Source: Salinirubrum litoreum
GTDB taxonomy: Archaea > Halobacteriota > Halobacteria > Halobacteriales > Haloferacaceae
Reading direction: 5' to 3'
Length of the DNA stretch: 64,000 bases
NCBI RefSeq assembly: GCF_020567425.1
Contig: NZ_JAJCVJ010000001.1
Location: forward strand, 1,488,001-1,552,000
Numbering within the stretch: position 1 is the first letter of the stretch; each line of letters begins with the position of its first letter. Below are positions 34,008 to 43,873 of the stretch, in pieces. The notes beneath the pieces are model-generated. The model did not search any database. It was not told the origin of the DNA and saw only the letters and a program-made list of their open reading frames with translations. Both the position numbers and the translations under genes were made by a program.

Positions 34008-36353
34008 ATGCACCACCCCGGCCCGCCCCGGTTCACCTCGGTCGGCCGACCGGTCGAACTCGCGCCCCGTGCTCCCGAGCAGTCGGTGACAGCCGTCGAG
34101 TTCGACGATCCGACCGACCCTGCCGAACTGGCCCACCGCATCGACGGCGACGCCTTCGCGTGGACGCTCGTTGACACGCCCACCGAGAGCGACGTGACCC
34201 TCGGCGACGGGCCGGTCGTCCACCTCACGCCGGACGAGTCTGGCGTCTACCGGTGCCGACTCACGGCACCAGATGGAGACCACACGGTCGTCGTCCGCGC
34301 GTTCCCCGACGAGCGCAGACCGGCAGCGTTCGCCGTGCCGGTCGCGGACCTTCCCACACCCGCACACCGCATCGACCGCGTCTCGCTCGTGGGGCCGTTC
34401 AACGAGCACCGACCCGGACGGGACCGGCCCGAACTGGTCGACGGCGAGTACGTCGCCGAGACGCGACTGCTCCCCGGCGTCCACCGGTACAGCCTGCTGG
34501 TCAACGACGACTACGAGGAGGCGTACCACGACGAACTCGTCGTGCCGGGACCGGGCCGTCCCCGCGTCGGTCTCGACGCCGAGGTCGATTCGGACGAGGT
34601 CGTCGTCACCGCCGACGCCGAGCGCCCGCCGACTCGCATCGGTGGCGGTGCCGGGCGGTCGACCGACTCGGCGTCGGTAGCGGGCGACGACGAGTCGGTC
34701 TCGGAGACACCACTCTCGGTCGAGTTCCACCTCGACACGCGCGACGGCCTGACGCGCGAGAACGTGACCGTCGAGGGCGAGACACTCCGGATTCCACGGT
34801 CGGCACTGCCGGGGGACGCGGAGTCGGACACGGCCGACGCGAGCGACGCAGTCGACGAACCCGTCAGAGTCCACGCGGTCGCAGTCGGTCAGCGCCACAG
34901 CGTGGCCGACACGGTGGCGATCACGGCGGACGACGGGGGTGAGTCGGCGGCAGACGACGGGAGCGACGACCGGTCGACCGACGACACCGACACGGCTCTC
35001 CCCACGGTCCACCGGCCGAACGACCCGCCCGAGTGGGGCGAGTCGCCGACCATCTACGAGATCTTCGTCCGGACCTTCGCGGGCGGGACCCTCGACACCA
35101 CCTTCGCGGAACTCGAACGCAGAGTACCGTATCTCGACTCACTCCACGTCGACGCGGTGTGGCTCACGCCGGTCGTCGCCAGTCCGACCCGGCACGGCTA
35201 CCACGTCACCGACTACTTCGACACCGCCGCGGACCTCGGCTCTCGCGCCGAGTTCGAGTCGTTCGTCGCCGCCTGCCACGACCACGACATTCAGGTGATC
35301 TTCGACCTCGTGGTCAACCACACCTCGCGGGACCACCCCGCGTTCCAACTCCACTCGGCGGGGGTGCCGAACTACGAGAATCTCTACGACCGGGTCGACG
35401 AGACACCCTTCGCGCCGAACGGGGCGACCGTCCCGAGCGAGGACCGCGACCCCGACTGGGCCGGACCGGGCGCGCCGGACTTCTACTTCAACTGGACGCG
35501 CATCCCGAACGTGAACTACGACTCGCTGGCGGTCCGGGCGTGGATGCTCGCGGTGATCGACGAGTGGGCCGCGGTCGTGGACGGCTTCCGGTGTGACGTG
35601 GCGTGGGGCGTCCCCCACGGCTTCTGGAAGGAGGTCGCCGACCGACTGCCCGACGACTTCCTGCTCTTGGACGAGACCATCCCGGCGGATCCCGCCTACC
35701 ACGAGTCGGAGTTCGACGTCCACTACGACACGCGGCTCTACCACACCCTGCGCGAGATCGGCGACGGCGACCGCCCCGCGACTGCCGTCTTCGACGCGCT
35801 GGACCGCGTCGCGAGCGACGGCTTCCCGCGCTCTGCCGTCCAGATGCGCTACGTCGAGAACCACGACGAAACCAGATATCTGACCGACTGCGGCCGGAGT
35901 CAACTCGCGGCCGCGACCGCGATCACGTTCACCCTGCCGGGTGCGCCGATGCTCTACGCCGGGCAGGAGCGCGGCGTCCCGGGCCAGCGCGGCCGGATGC
36001 GGTGGCACGACGGCGACGACGACCTCACCGCGTTCCACCGGGCGTGTGCCCGCCTCCGTCGGGAGTTCCCCGAACTCGGCACCGCCGACGACGAGTCGGT
36101 CGAACAGGTGGCGCTGTCGCCCGCGCCGGACCACCTCGTCGCGTTCCGGCGCGAGGTCGGCGGGAGGGGAGACGCCGGCGACAGTAGCGAGGACGCGGAC
36201 GCACTGGTGGTCGTCTGCAACTTCGACGACGATCCGGAGACGACGACCGTCGTGGACGCGACGGTCGGCGAGACCGACCTGCTGTCGGGCGAGTCGGTCG
36301 TCGTGGAGGGCGTCGTGCAGGTCGAGCGTGCGGTGGTCCTGCGAGCGGTCTGA
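34008..36353 (+). CDS. GH13 alpha-amylase-family glucanohydrolase (cytoplasmic)
   Basis: A 781-residue enzyme. About 340 residues of N-terminal beta-rich modules, with an acidic linker at 305-330, precede the catalytic barrel. The four GH13 regions are DLVVNH (residues 433-438), GFRCDVAW with nucleophile Asp530, LLLDETI with acid/base Glu556, and VENHDE with Asp620. A C-terminal beta domain follows. The N-terminal modules and lack of a signal peptide suggest a neopullulanase or maltogenic-type enzyme acting on imported or stored malto-oligosaccharides. The promoter is weakly defined; only GCGTCAAGC lies near -27. Confidence 0.93.
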   Translation: MHHPGPPRFTSVGRPVELAPRAPEQSVTAVEFDDPTDPAELAHRIDGDAFAWTLVDTPTESDVTLGDGPVVHLTPDESGVYRCRLTAPDGDHTVVVRAFPDERRPAAFAVPVADLPTPAHRIDRVSLVGPFNEHRPGRDRPELVDGEYVAETRLLPGVHRYSLLVNDDYEEAYHDELVVPGPGRPRVGLDAEVDSDEVVVTADAERPPTRIGGGAGRSTDSASVAGDDESVSETPLSVEFHLDTRDGLTRENVTVEGETLRIPRSALPGDAESDTADASDAVDEPVRVHAVAVGQRHSVADTVAITADDGGESAADDGSDDRSTDDTDTALPTVHRPNDPPEWGESPTIYEIFVRTFAGGTLDTTFAELERRVPYLDSLHVDAVWLTPVVASPTRHGYHVTDYFDTAADLGSRAEFESFVAACHDHDIQVIFDLVVNHTSRDHPAFQLHSAGVPNYENLYDRVDETPFAPNGATVPSEDRDPDWAGPGAPDFYFNWTRIPNVNYDSLAVRAWMLAVIDEWAAVVDGFRCDVAWGVPHGFWKEVADRLPDDFLLLDETIPADPAYHESEFDVHYDTRLYHTLREIGDGDRPATAVFDALDRVASDGFPRSAVQMRYVENHDETRYLTDCGRSQLAAATAITFTLPGAPMLYAGQERGVPGQRGRMRWHDGDDDLTAFHRACARLRREFPELGTADDESVEQVALSPAPDHLVAFRREVGGRGDAGDSSEDADALVVVCNFDDDPETTTVVDATVGETDLLSGESVVVEGVVQVERAVVLRAV

Positions 36354-36471
36354 CTCCGACGGCCACCGCGGCCATCACGTGGGTCGCGTCGTCGACACGA
36401 CGCCCGTCGAGTGTCTCGCGTCACCGAATCTCACCGAGCGATGTAAGTAGACCCGTGAGACAACACGTCGT

Positions 36472-37530
36472 ATGGACGATTCGTCGCTGGCCGACCTCCT
36501 CTCGCAGTTCGGCCTCTCCGACAAGGAGATCGACACCTACCTCACCCTCCTCGATCACGGCGAGGCGAAGGCGAGCACGGTCGCCGACGACGCCGGCGTC
36601 TCGAAGCGGTACGTCTACAGCATCAGCGAGAAACTGGAGGAACGCGGCTTCGTCACGGTCGACGACCACGTCGTCCCGACGACCATCCGCGCGAACCCAC
36701 CGGAGGAAGTCATCGACACGCTCTCTCGCAACTTAGACGAGATGGAACCCGCACTCGCCGACCGGTACACCCGGACCGCACCGGCCGACGCCCGGTTCGA
36801 GGTCGTCAAGTCCCGCGTCACGGTGCTGAAGCGCGCCGCGGAACTGATCGCCAACGCCGACGAGGAGGTCACGCTCTCTATCCCCCACGACCGCCTGCCG
36901 GAACTCGCCGACGAACTCCGGGCCGCACTCGATCGCGGTGTCCTCGTTCTCTTGGTCGTCTCCGGCGTCGAACCCGGTCCCGACCTCGGACTGGACGGAC
37001 TGGCGAGTGTCGCCCGCGCGTGGAGTCAGCCGATGCCGACGATGCTGACCGCCGACCGGCAGTCGGGGCTGGTCGCGCCGACCGAGATGATCACCCGGTC
37101 GAACGCCGGGAAGGAGGCCATCGCGTTCGGGCAACAGCAACTGGGGCCGATCCTCGTCGGGTCGTTCCTCGGGAACTACTGGCCGATGGCCGAGGAGGTG
37201 TACGCCGCCGAACCGACCGCCCTCCCCGCGACCTACCGCGACTTCCGGCACGCCGTCCTCGAAGCGGAACTCCACCGCCGCGCCGGCACACCGATCCGCG
37301 CTCGCGTTCGCGGGCGACTCGTCGGCGGCGAGGAGGAGAGCTTCGAGGAGTTCGTCGGCCGCGTGACCGACGTGCGACAGGGGCTGCTCGCGCCGGGGAA
37401 CAACTCCTTCCCGGTCGAGAACTCCTTCGACATCGAGACCGAGGAGGGTGTCCACCTCGCGGTCGGCGGTCTCGGCGCGTTCGTCGAGGACGTGGAGGCC
37501 AGCGAGGTGACGCTGGAACTGATCGAGTGA
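36472..37530 (+). CDS. trmB: TrmB-family sugar-responsive transcriptional regulator
   Basis: A 352-residue regulator. Residues 1-75 form the TrmB winged helix (LADLLSQFGLSDKEIDTYLT, then ASTVADDAGVSKRYVYSISEKLEERG). Then comes a short helical linker, and the C-terminal half (from about 100) is the sugar-binding domain. Haloarchaeal TrmB senses glucose and switches glycolysis/gluconeogenesis genes. I looked for the described TACT-N7-8-GAGTA operator near this gene and near the GH13/GH15 promoters and did not find it, so local regulation of those genes is unsupported. Confidence 0.9.
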   Translation: MDDSSLADLLSQFGLSDKEIDTYLTLLDHGEAKASTVADDAGVSKRYVYSISEKLEERGFVTVDDHVVPTTIRANPPEEVIDTLSRNLDEMEPALADRYTRTAPADARFEVVKSRVTVLKRAAELIANADEEVTLSIPHDRLPELADELRAALDRGVLVLLVVSGVEPGPDLGLDGLASVARAWSQPMPTMLTADRQSGLVAPTEMITRSNAGKEAIAFGQQQLGPILVGSFLGNYWPMAEEVYAAEPTALPATYRDFRHAVLEAELHRRAGTPIRARVRGRLVGGEEESFEEFVGRVTDVRQGLLAPGNNSFPVENSFDIETEEGVHLAVGGLGAFVEDVEASEVTLELIE

Positions 37531-37861
37531 CGACGCGAGACGGGTGACGTCTCGGAGAGACGAGTGACAGCGGACTGGACCGCGAGGCCGACGGCGACGT
37601 CGAGCCACACTCGATCGAGGGCGAGATCGACCGGAGGCCAGCGGCGGCCACGGTCGCTGTCGGGGGGTGGGCTCCGTCCGTCTCGTCCGATCTCGGCGGC
37701 GACGGTCGCCGGATTCCGTCGCCCTGTATCGGTCACAGTACATCGAAGCCTTGGTACGGGAGGAAATCAACTACTCCGGTAACGCGAACACCACACGCCG
37801 GCGTGGTCGGCCGCACTGGCCGGTCGTGTGGGAAAACCCAACGCGGCACCACGTGATTCCC
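37531..37861. other. Intergenic region downstream of trmB
   Basis: A 331-nt gap with no credible gene. It opens with a perfect 7-bp hairpin CGAGACG-GGTGA-CGTCTCG (37536-37554), 5 nt after the trmB stop, a possible 3' end or stability element. A 12-nt palindrome CACGCCGGCGTG lies near 37793-37804, and GGAAAACCC near 37830-37838 is the likely basal promoter of the reductase gene, 27 nt before its ATG. Confidence 0.5.
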
Positions 37862-39097
37862 ATGACCGAACACTACGATGTCGTCGTCGCCGGGGCGGGT
37901 CCTGCCGGCGCGCAGTGCGCGCGGGACCTCGCCGAACGCGGCTACGACACAGTCGTCCTCGAAACGGAGAGCGAGGCGGAGTTCCCCCGCCAGAGCAACA
38001 AGTCGACCGCCGGGACGTTCCCGTCCACGATGGGGTCGTTCAACATCCCCGACGACGTGGTGATGAACTACACCGACGAGGTCGTCATCGAGTCGCCGAA
38101 CGACGCCTACGGCCGCACCCAGTCGGGCGCGGTCCTGGAGTTCGCAGACTTCAAACGCTGGCTGGTCGCCGAGGGCCGCGACAACGGCGCGGAGTACATC
38201 TTCGACGCGCGTGTCACCAACCCGATCACCGAGAACGGGGAGATAATCGGCGTCGAGTACAATCGCGACGAGGAGGTCTACGGCGACATCGTCGTGGACG
38301 CGACCGGTCCGAACGCACCGCTGGCGAAGAAACTCGGCGTCGTCGACCTCGAACGGGAGAACCAAGCCATCGGGATCGAGTACGAGTTGGAGGGCATCGA
38401 GATCGACCACCCGGACTACGCGGACCTGACGGACGCGATGATGCTCCGACTGGACCACGACCTCGCGCCCGGCGGCTACTCCTGGATCTTCCACACCGGC
38501 GGCGACACCGCGAAGGTCGGCATCTGCTACATCCAGAACACGGCACACCAGGAGTACGCCCGCGACGGCTTCACGGTGGACGACTACCTCCAGTACTGGC
38601 TCGACACCGACCCCCGATTCGCGGACGCCGAGCGCATCGAGGGGAAACAACACCGTGGCTCTGCACACATCCAACTCCCCGAGGGACTGAGCGCCGCGAA
38701 CTTCATGGCGGTCGGCGACACCGTGCCGACGATCGACCCCCTCTGGGGCGAGGGCATCGGGAAGGGCCTCCAGTCGGGCCGCGCCGCCGCGATCACGGCC
38801 GACAACTGTCTGATGGCCGGACTCGACGACACCTCCGCCGAGGCGATGTCCACCTACGACCGCCTCTGGCACGAGACGGTCGCACCGAACGTGAAGAAAC
38901 GACTCCACATGACGCAACTGCTGTACCGCGGGACGAACGAGCGCTACGACAAACTCGTCCGCGATCTGAACAGTATCGGTGGTGACACCCTCCAGCGCGC
39001 CAACGGCGGGGATATTCGCGCACTCCTCCGGATCGTCAAGTCCGAAGACGTGCCGGTGATCGCCCGGTACGCGAAAGAACAGTTCTTCGGGCGGTAG
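37862..39097 (+). CDS. Geranylgeranyl reductase family flavoprotein
   Basis: A 411-residue FAD-dependent reductase. The dinucleotide fold begins MTEHYDVVVAGAGPAGAQCA. The family block GGYSWIFHTGGDTAKVGICYI is near residue 200, and the FAD-closing VGDTVPTIDPLWGEGIGKGL is near 285. Such enzymes saturate the isoprenoid chains of archaeal ether lipids (digeranylgeranylglycerophospholipid reductase) or of quinones/carotenoids. Without other lipid genes near, the precise substrate is open. The ATG at 37862 is set by the GGAAAACCC box 27 nt upstream. Confidence 0.9.
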   Translation: MTEHYDVVVAGAGPAGAQCARDLAERGYDTVVLETESEAEFPRQSNKSTAGTFPSTMGSFNIPDDVVMNYTDEVVIESPNDAYGRTQSGAVLEFADFKRWLVAEGRDNGAEYIFDARVTNPITENGEIIGVEYNRDEEVYGDIVVDATGPNAPLAKKLGVVDLERENQAIGIEYELEGIEIDHPDYADLTDAMMLRLDHDLAPGGYSWIFHTGGDTAKVGICYIQNTAHQEYARDGFTVDDYLQYWLDTDPRFADAERIEGKQHRGSAHIQLPEGLSAANFMAVGDTVPTIDPLWGEGIGKGLQSGRAAAITADNCLMAGLDDTSAEAMSTYDRLWHETVAPNVKKRLHMTQLLYRGTNERYDKLVRDLNSIGGDTLQRANGGDIRALLRIVKSEDVPVIARYAKEQFFGR

Positions 39098-39895
39098 CTA
39101 CTCCGTCTCGTCGAGTCGCACGAGCAGACTCACCCCGACGCGCTCGAAGCCGAGTCGTTCTGCGAGCGCCACCGACGACGACCACTCCTCCAGCGTCCGG
39201 TACTCCGGCACCAGCCCCGCGTCCAGCGCGTGGGCCGTCGCCGCAGAGACAGCGCGCGTCGCGTTCCCCTCGCCACGATACGCCGGACGCGAGACGACCG
39301 CGATGCCGGCGGTTCCGTGCGCGATTGAGTACTGTGTCGCCGCGACCACCTGTCCGTCACGTTCGACTGCGAAGGCCGGTCCGTCGTCGTCGGTCCGCAC
39401 ACCCGACCGGTCCCACTCGTCGGTGGGTGTCGCATCGCGTAGCGAGGTGAGTGACTCGGGTTCGATCAGTCCGACGGGAGACTGCTCGTCGTGGACCGGC
39501 GTGAACGTCGAGTCGTCACAGTAGCCGACGAACTGCGGCCCGAGTACCTCGGCGACTGCGGGGTCGTCGCTATCGACCAACCCACTGGCGGCAGCCTCGA
39601 CCACATCCCGTGCCTCGGTCGTGGTGGGGGCGACAGAACGTTGTGAGAGGGCCGACCGCAGTTCGTCGGTGAGTGCTGGTGGCGCGGAGACGACCACACC
39701 TTCTGGATGGACGAGGATGGCGACCGACCCGGTATCGCTCGCCACGACCGACGCGCCGAACGTGAAGACGCTCGCAGGCTCACAGTCCAAGAGTGCCGCC
39801 CAGTGGTCGCTGATCGTCTCGTGGGTCGCGTGCTTCACACCGCTGGTCTCGACAGGCACGGATGAAAGCGTACCGCCGGTGTGAGACGGAGCCAC
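39098..39895 (-). CDS. GNAT-family N-acetyltransferase
   Basis: A 265-residue protein. The N-terminal half (VPVETSGVKHATHETISDHW, then VFTFGASVVASDTGSVAILVHPEGV) is a GNAT-associated domain. The C-terminal half has the acetyl-CoA loop VVSRPAYRGEGNATRAV near residue 205 and ends with ALAERLGFERVGVSLLVRLDE. The acceptor is unknown. The GTG at 39895 is chosen because an ATATCAAAAC box lies about 27-34 nt upstream; the longer frame from 39958 would translate through that promoter. Confidence 0.85.
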   Translation of the reverse strand: MAPSHTGGTLSSVPVETSGVKHATHETISDHWAALLDCEPASVFTFGASVVASDTGSVAILVHPEGVVVSAPPALTDELRSALSQRSVAPTTTEARDVVEAAASGLVDSDDPAVAEVLGPQFVGYCDDSTFTPVHDEQSPVGLIEPESLTSLRDATPTDEWDRSGVRTDDDGPAFAVERDGQVVAATQYSIAHGTAGIAVVSRPAYRGEGNATRAVSAATAHALDAGLVPEYRTLEEWSSSVALAERLGFERVGVSLLVRLDETE

Positions 39896-40066
39896 GAGTC
39901 GTCGCTGAACCGACTGTATCGGTTTTGATATAGCACCATACAATTTATTGCGGCTCACAGCGACTCGACTCGGTCGCAGACGGGACCCGCAGAATCGGTC
40001 GAAGAGACGTCCTCGTGGCTACTCACGGAGATATTGGCAGAAATCGGACGAGAAACGCGTGAGTCC

Positions 40067-40978
40067 TCAGTCGTCGATCTCGCGGATCGACGTGAACTCG
40101 GCGGCGGCGATGGACTCGGCGACGGTCCGGGCGGTCGGTGTCTCGGGGATGTCGCTCGGATACTTCCGGCGGAACCAGCCGAGCAGGTTCTCCACGTCGC
40201 GTTCGAGCAGTTCGTTGGCGTTCTCGTGGTCGGTCGCCACTGCCTGGGGCCAGTCGAAGATGGTGATGCCGTCCTCGTCGACGAAGACGTTGTACTCGCT
40301 CATGTCGGCGTGGACGTAGCCCGCGTCGTAGGCTCCGGCGACCTCCCGGAGGATCAGATCGAGGACGCCGACGACCTGCCCCGAGTCGAAGCGGGCGCGG
40401 GCGAGTTCGACACCGGGGAGTTTCTCCATCACGATGGCGTGGCGGTTCTGGTCGATGGGACGCGGAACCGAGACATCGGGGTAGAGCGTCTCCAGCACCT
40501 CGTGTTCGCGCTCGGCCGCTTTCCGGGCGGTGTAGAGCCACGAGACGTGGTTCTTGTCCGAAGTGTAGTCGCGTTCCTTGTTCACCGCCCGGAAGTTCGT
40601 GTACCCCTCGCGGTGGAACTTCAGCGCCATCGGCTTGTACGACTGGACCTCGTAGACGTCCGACTCCTTGCCCACCCCGAGCGAGGAGCCGACGCCTTCG
40701 ACCGTGTCTCGCTGGGCGAACGTCCGCAAGGCGAGCGCGTCGTACCCCTCGAAGGTGAGCTGGTAGCCCTCGTACTGGATCGTCTTCCGCTGGATCAGTT
40801 CGCGTTGCATACAGCGATCCAGCCGGTAGTCGACGTTCTCCGGCGTCAGATCGGAGTAGTCGGGCAGTTTCTCGCGGTTCACCCATCGGCTGAACCGCAT
40901 CCCCTGCTCGACGCCCGACAGGAGATAGAAGTCGCCGGGTTCGAGGTCGGCCATCACGGCCGCGATGTTCCGCACCAT
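40067..40978 (-). CDS. rio2: RIO2 serine/threonine protein kinase
   Basis: A 303-residue atypical kinase. Residues 1-90 form the RIO2 winged helix (YRLDRCMQRELIQRKTIQYE). The nucleotide loop is GVGKESDVYEV near residue 100, the catalytic loop is VHADMSEYNVFVD near 221-233 and the metal-binding loop is TIFDWPQAV near 236. RIO2 acts in late 40S/30S subunit maturation. The CCCTTTTACG box (41001-41010) 27 nt upstream sets the ATG at 40978. Confidence 0.95.
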   Translation of the reverse strand: MVRNIAAVMADLEPGDFYLLSGVEQGMRFSRWVNREKLPDYSDLTPENVDYRLDRCMQRELIQRKTIQYEGYQLTFEGYDALALRTFAQRDTVEGVGSSLGVGKESDVYEVQSYKPMALKFHREGYTNFRAVNKERDYTSDKNHVSWLYTARKAAEREHEVLETLYPDVSVPRPIDQNRHAIVMEKLPGVELARARFDSGQVVGVLDLILREVAGAYDAGYVHADMSEYNVFVDEDGITIFDWPQAVATDHENANELLERDVENLLGWFRRKYPSDIPETPTARTVAESIAAAEFTSIREIDD

Positions 40979-41117
40979 GGCTCTCCGTCGGTGCGCAGGG
41001 CGTAAAAGGGCCGCGAGTCGGCCGACAGGGGGAGCACGTAAATCGTATGTCGCGATAGCAAATCTTCGGGTGGACGAATCGGGGCACACAGATTGCCCCG
41101 TGGGTGGCGGGGTCGTC

Positions 41118-41978
41118 CTACATCCCCATCGACATCGTGAACGAGATGGGCAGATCCGGCTGGACGACGAGCACGAACAGGCCGGCCAGCAGGCCGACGA
41201 TGCCGGTCGAGACCGCCAGCTCCCGCCCCCACGACGGGAGTCGTTCGACGGTGACGACGGTCGTCAGCGCGACCATCCAGAAGAAGTTCATCTCGCCGAA
41301 GAAGGGCATCAGGAGGAAGAACGGCGCGAAACAGACGAGGATACAGCGCGTGCCGTGCCGCGCGCCCTCGCGGAACGCCTCGGGGATGTCGTCGGTGTGC
41401 GGGGCGACGTGTCCACAGCAGTCGCGGAGGAGGCGCTGTTTGAACGCCGTGAGTTGGTAGAGTCCGGTGAGCACGAGGACGCCACCGATCACGAAGCGGG
41501 TGTGCGCCTGTGTGAAGCCGTGGATGCCACCGGGGAGAAGCAGGTGAAAGCCGAGTGGGATCACCGCGGAGAGTGCCCAGACGATGTGGTAGCTCGTGAG
41601 GAAGGAGGTGACCGAGAGCGCTGTCTGGGTGGTGGAGCCACGGTGGGCAGCGGTGTAGTCGCGGGCGAAGCGAGTCATCGGCGGGTGCATCATCGCCCAC
41701 ATCATCACGCCCCACATGACGGTGTAGTCGATCACCGCACCGACGGTACCGACGTGGAAGACCCCGAGTTCCATCGCGCCCGGCGCGGCCATCGGGACGC
41801 TGGCGTCCTGCATCAGCCACATCATCCCCGGCATCGGGACGTGGCCGTCCCACAGCAGCACCCACCACAGGGCGTCGAGACCGATCATCGCGACCACGGC
41901 GGTCGTCGCGCGGTCGAGCGAGAGGTCGAAGACGCCGTCCAGATCGACGTCGGGGAGGTAGTCGCTCGCGGTGCTCAC
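41118..41978 (-). CDS. DUF2182 integral membrane protein
   Basis: A 286-residue membrane protein with about seven helices, rich in Met and His (HVPMPGMMWLMQD, VMWGVMMWAMMHPP near residues 85-100, C-terminal FTMSMGM). The MWxxMMxPP block is typical of DUF2182 proteins, which are associated with copper or other metal handling, although no activity is established. It starts at a GTG (41978) preceded by a strong Shine-Dalgarno GGAGGTG at 7 nt spacing, so it is translated from a leadered mRNA, unlike most genes here. Confidence 0.85.
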   Translation of the reverse strand: MSTASDYLPDVDLDGVFDLSLDRATTAVVAMIGLDALWWVLLWDGHVPMPGMMWLMQDASVPMAAPGAMELGVFHVGTVGAVIDYTVMWGVMMWAMMHPPMTRFARDYTAAHRGSTTQTALSVTSFLTSYHIVWALSAVIPLGFHLLLPGGIHGFTQAHTRFVIGGVLVLTGLYQLTAFKQRLLRDCCGHVAPHTDDIPEAFREGARHGTRCILVCFAPFFLLMPFFGEMNFFWMVALTTVVTVERLPSWGRELAVSTGIVGLLAGLFVLVVQPDLPISFTMSMGM

Positions 41979-42240
41979 GCCGAGACACCTCCGGCGGCTA
42001 CCGGGACTCGGCGAGCAGTCGGCTGTCGGTCTCCCGAGAAGCGGGCGGGAGGGTCGTCGATACAACACGGCAGAGAACAGGTCGGACACATTGCGTCCGC
42101 AGAGACGGGGAGCAGGCGGAAAAGCGGGGGCGACGTTCCGGAGTTCCGTCACGTCGGGTCGGTCGTCGGGCATCGTCCCACGACGGCTCACGTCACCCCA
42201 CGTCGCCGTGGCTTTATCGGGGGATACCGTAGCCCGGATC

Positions 42241-42966
42241 ATGACAGACAGCGCGATCATCGTCGGTGCCTCCTCCGGGATCGGCGAGGCACTGGCCTAC
42301 GAACTCGCAGACGAGGGGTACGAAGTCGGACTCGCCGCGAGACGACTCGAACGACTCCAAGAGATCGGAAGCGATCTGCCGACGAAGGCGTACGTCGCCA
42401 AGATGGACGTGACAGAGGTGGAGGAAGCCCGCGACCGCCTCCGGCGACTGATCGACGCGATGGGTGGCTGTGACCTACTGGTGCTCTCGGCGGGCGTCGG
42501 CGACCTGAACCCGGACCTCGACTGGGAACCGGAGCGACAGACCGTGGACGTGAACGTCCGGGGGTTCACCGCGCTGGCGACACTGGGGATGCAGACCTTC
42601 GCGGAACAGGGATCGGGCCACCTCGTCGGCATCTCCTCGGTCGCGGCGAACTTCGGCAACGGCGGCGCGCCGGCGTACAACGCCTCGAAAGCCTACGTCG
42701 CCCGGTATCTGGAGGGGCTGCGCTACTGGGCCGACAACGCGGACGCCGACATCACCGTGACCGACGTGGAACCGGGGTTCGTGGACACGAAGATGGCCAT
42801 GGGCGACGAGTTGTTCTGGATGGCGAGTCCGGAGACGGCGGCCGAACAGATCGCGAGCGCGATTCGCGCGAAGCGCCGGCACGTCTACGTCACCCGACGC
42901 TGGCGGCTGGTCGCGTGGCTCCTCTCGGTTCTGCCGGAACGCGTCCTCTCGCGGCTGTTCGACTGA
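42241..42966 (+). CDS. Short-chain dehydrogenase/reductase
   Basis: A 241-residue classical SDR. The cofactor loop is IIVGASSGIGEALA (residues 6-19), the NAG-equivalent is LSAGVGD near 86, the catalytic Ser is in GISSVAANFG, and the YxxxK pair is in AYNASKAYV near 152-156. The C-terminus is basic and hydrophobic (RRWRLVAWLLSVLPERVLSRL), which suggests membrane association. NAD(P) preference and substrate are unknown. A GGCTTTATCG box (42207-42216) gives a leaderless ATG. Confidence 0.92.
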   Translation: MTDSAIIVGASSGIGEALAYELADEGYEVGLAARRLERLQEIGSDLPTKAYVAKMDVTEVEEARDRLRRLIDAMGGCDLLVLSAGVGDLNPDLDWEPERQTVDVNVRGFTALATLGMQTFAEQGSGHLVGISSVAANFGNGGAPAYNASKAYVARYLEGLRYWADNADADITVTDVEPGFVDTKMAMGDELFWMASPETAAEQIASAIRAKRRHVYVTRRWRLVAWLLSVLPERVLSRLFD

Positions 42967-43024
42967 CGTCGGGGACGACCACCGGAGGACAACCGCTTTG
43001 CCCCTCGCGGGCCGACCGACGGGC

Positions 43025-43873
43025 ATGGACGACCTCGCGGACCGGGAGTGGCGCGTGATCCCCGAGGAGCCACGCCCCGGTCCGATGCAGATGGCACTGG
43101 ACGAGATCGCCGCCGAGACGGCCGGCGCAGGCGGTCCGCGGACAGTTCGCGTCTACCGGTGGGAGCCGAGTTGTCTCTCGCTGGGCTACCGGCAGGCGGC
43201 CGACACGGTGGACTGGGACTACTGCGAGTCGGCCGGCGTCGACGTGACGCGCCGGCAGACCGGCGGCGGCGGCATCTACCACGACGCGGTCGGCGACATC
43301 TCCTACTCTATCGTCGCGCCGAAGTCGGAGCTACCGGGCGACCTCATGGACTGCTACCACCTGCTGTGTGAGCCGATTCTCGCGGCGATTCGCCGGATGG
43401 GCGTCCCGGCGCGGTTCGTCGACTCGGAACTGCCGGCGCTGTACGACCCGGCCTGCTACCTCCGGGCGCTCCACCCGGCACACGACGTGGTGGTGCCGGA
43501 TTCGAGTGAGGCTGACGAGGACGACGAGTCCGATGGTCGCGTTCGGAAGTTGGCCGGGAACGCGCAGTACCGCCGGAAGGACGCGGTGATCCAGCACGGC
43601 TCGATCACCTACTCGGTCCGGCCGGAGGCACACCTCGGCGTGTTCGCCGATCCGGGTGTCGATCCGGCGGGGTTCCGAGAGCGCGTGACCGGCGTCGACG
43701 AACACGCCGACTGCTCGCGGGCAGCGGCTGTGGACGTGCTGACCGAGACGCTGACCGAGTGGGCCGACGCCGAGGTGGGTGGGTGGAGTGAGGAGGAGGT
43801 GTCGCGGGCGCGAGAGCGCGTGGAGACGAAGTACGACGACGAGGAGTGGGTTCGGGAACGAAGACGAACGTGA
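43025..43873 (+). CDS. lplA: Lipoate-protein ligase A family protein
   Basis: A 282-residue BPL/LPL-fold protein. Matches are RVYRWEPSCLSLGYRQ (about residues 40-55), VTRRQTGGGGIYHDAVGDISYSI in pieces near 75-97, and the lysine segment RKLAGNAQYRRKDAVIQHGS near 180-195. It attaches lipoate, or octanoate, to the lipoyl domains of 2-oxoacid dehydrogenases or GcvH. An acidic insertion (SSEADEDDESDG) precedes the catalytic Lys. The ATG follows a CTTTGCCC box by 27 nt. The repeat element copy D begins about 24 nt after its stop. Confidence 0.91.
   Translation: MDDLADREWRVIPEEPRPGPMQMALDEIAAETAGAGGPRTVRVYRWEPSCLSLGYRQAADTVDWDYCESAGVDVTRRQTGGGGIYHDAVGDISYSIVAPKSELPGDLMDCYHLLCEPILAAIRRMGVPARFVDSELPALYDPACYLRALHPAHDVVVPDSSEADEDDESDGRVRKLAGNAQYRRKDAVIQHGSITYSVRPEAHLGVFADPGVDPAGFRERVTGVDEHADCSRAAAVDVLTETLTEWADAEVGGWSEEEVSRARERVETKYDDEEWVRERRRT

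Noticed and set aside
37564-37782. Short open frames between trmB and the reductase gene
   Set aside because: Basic, low-complexity translations without a promoter at the right distance.
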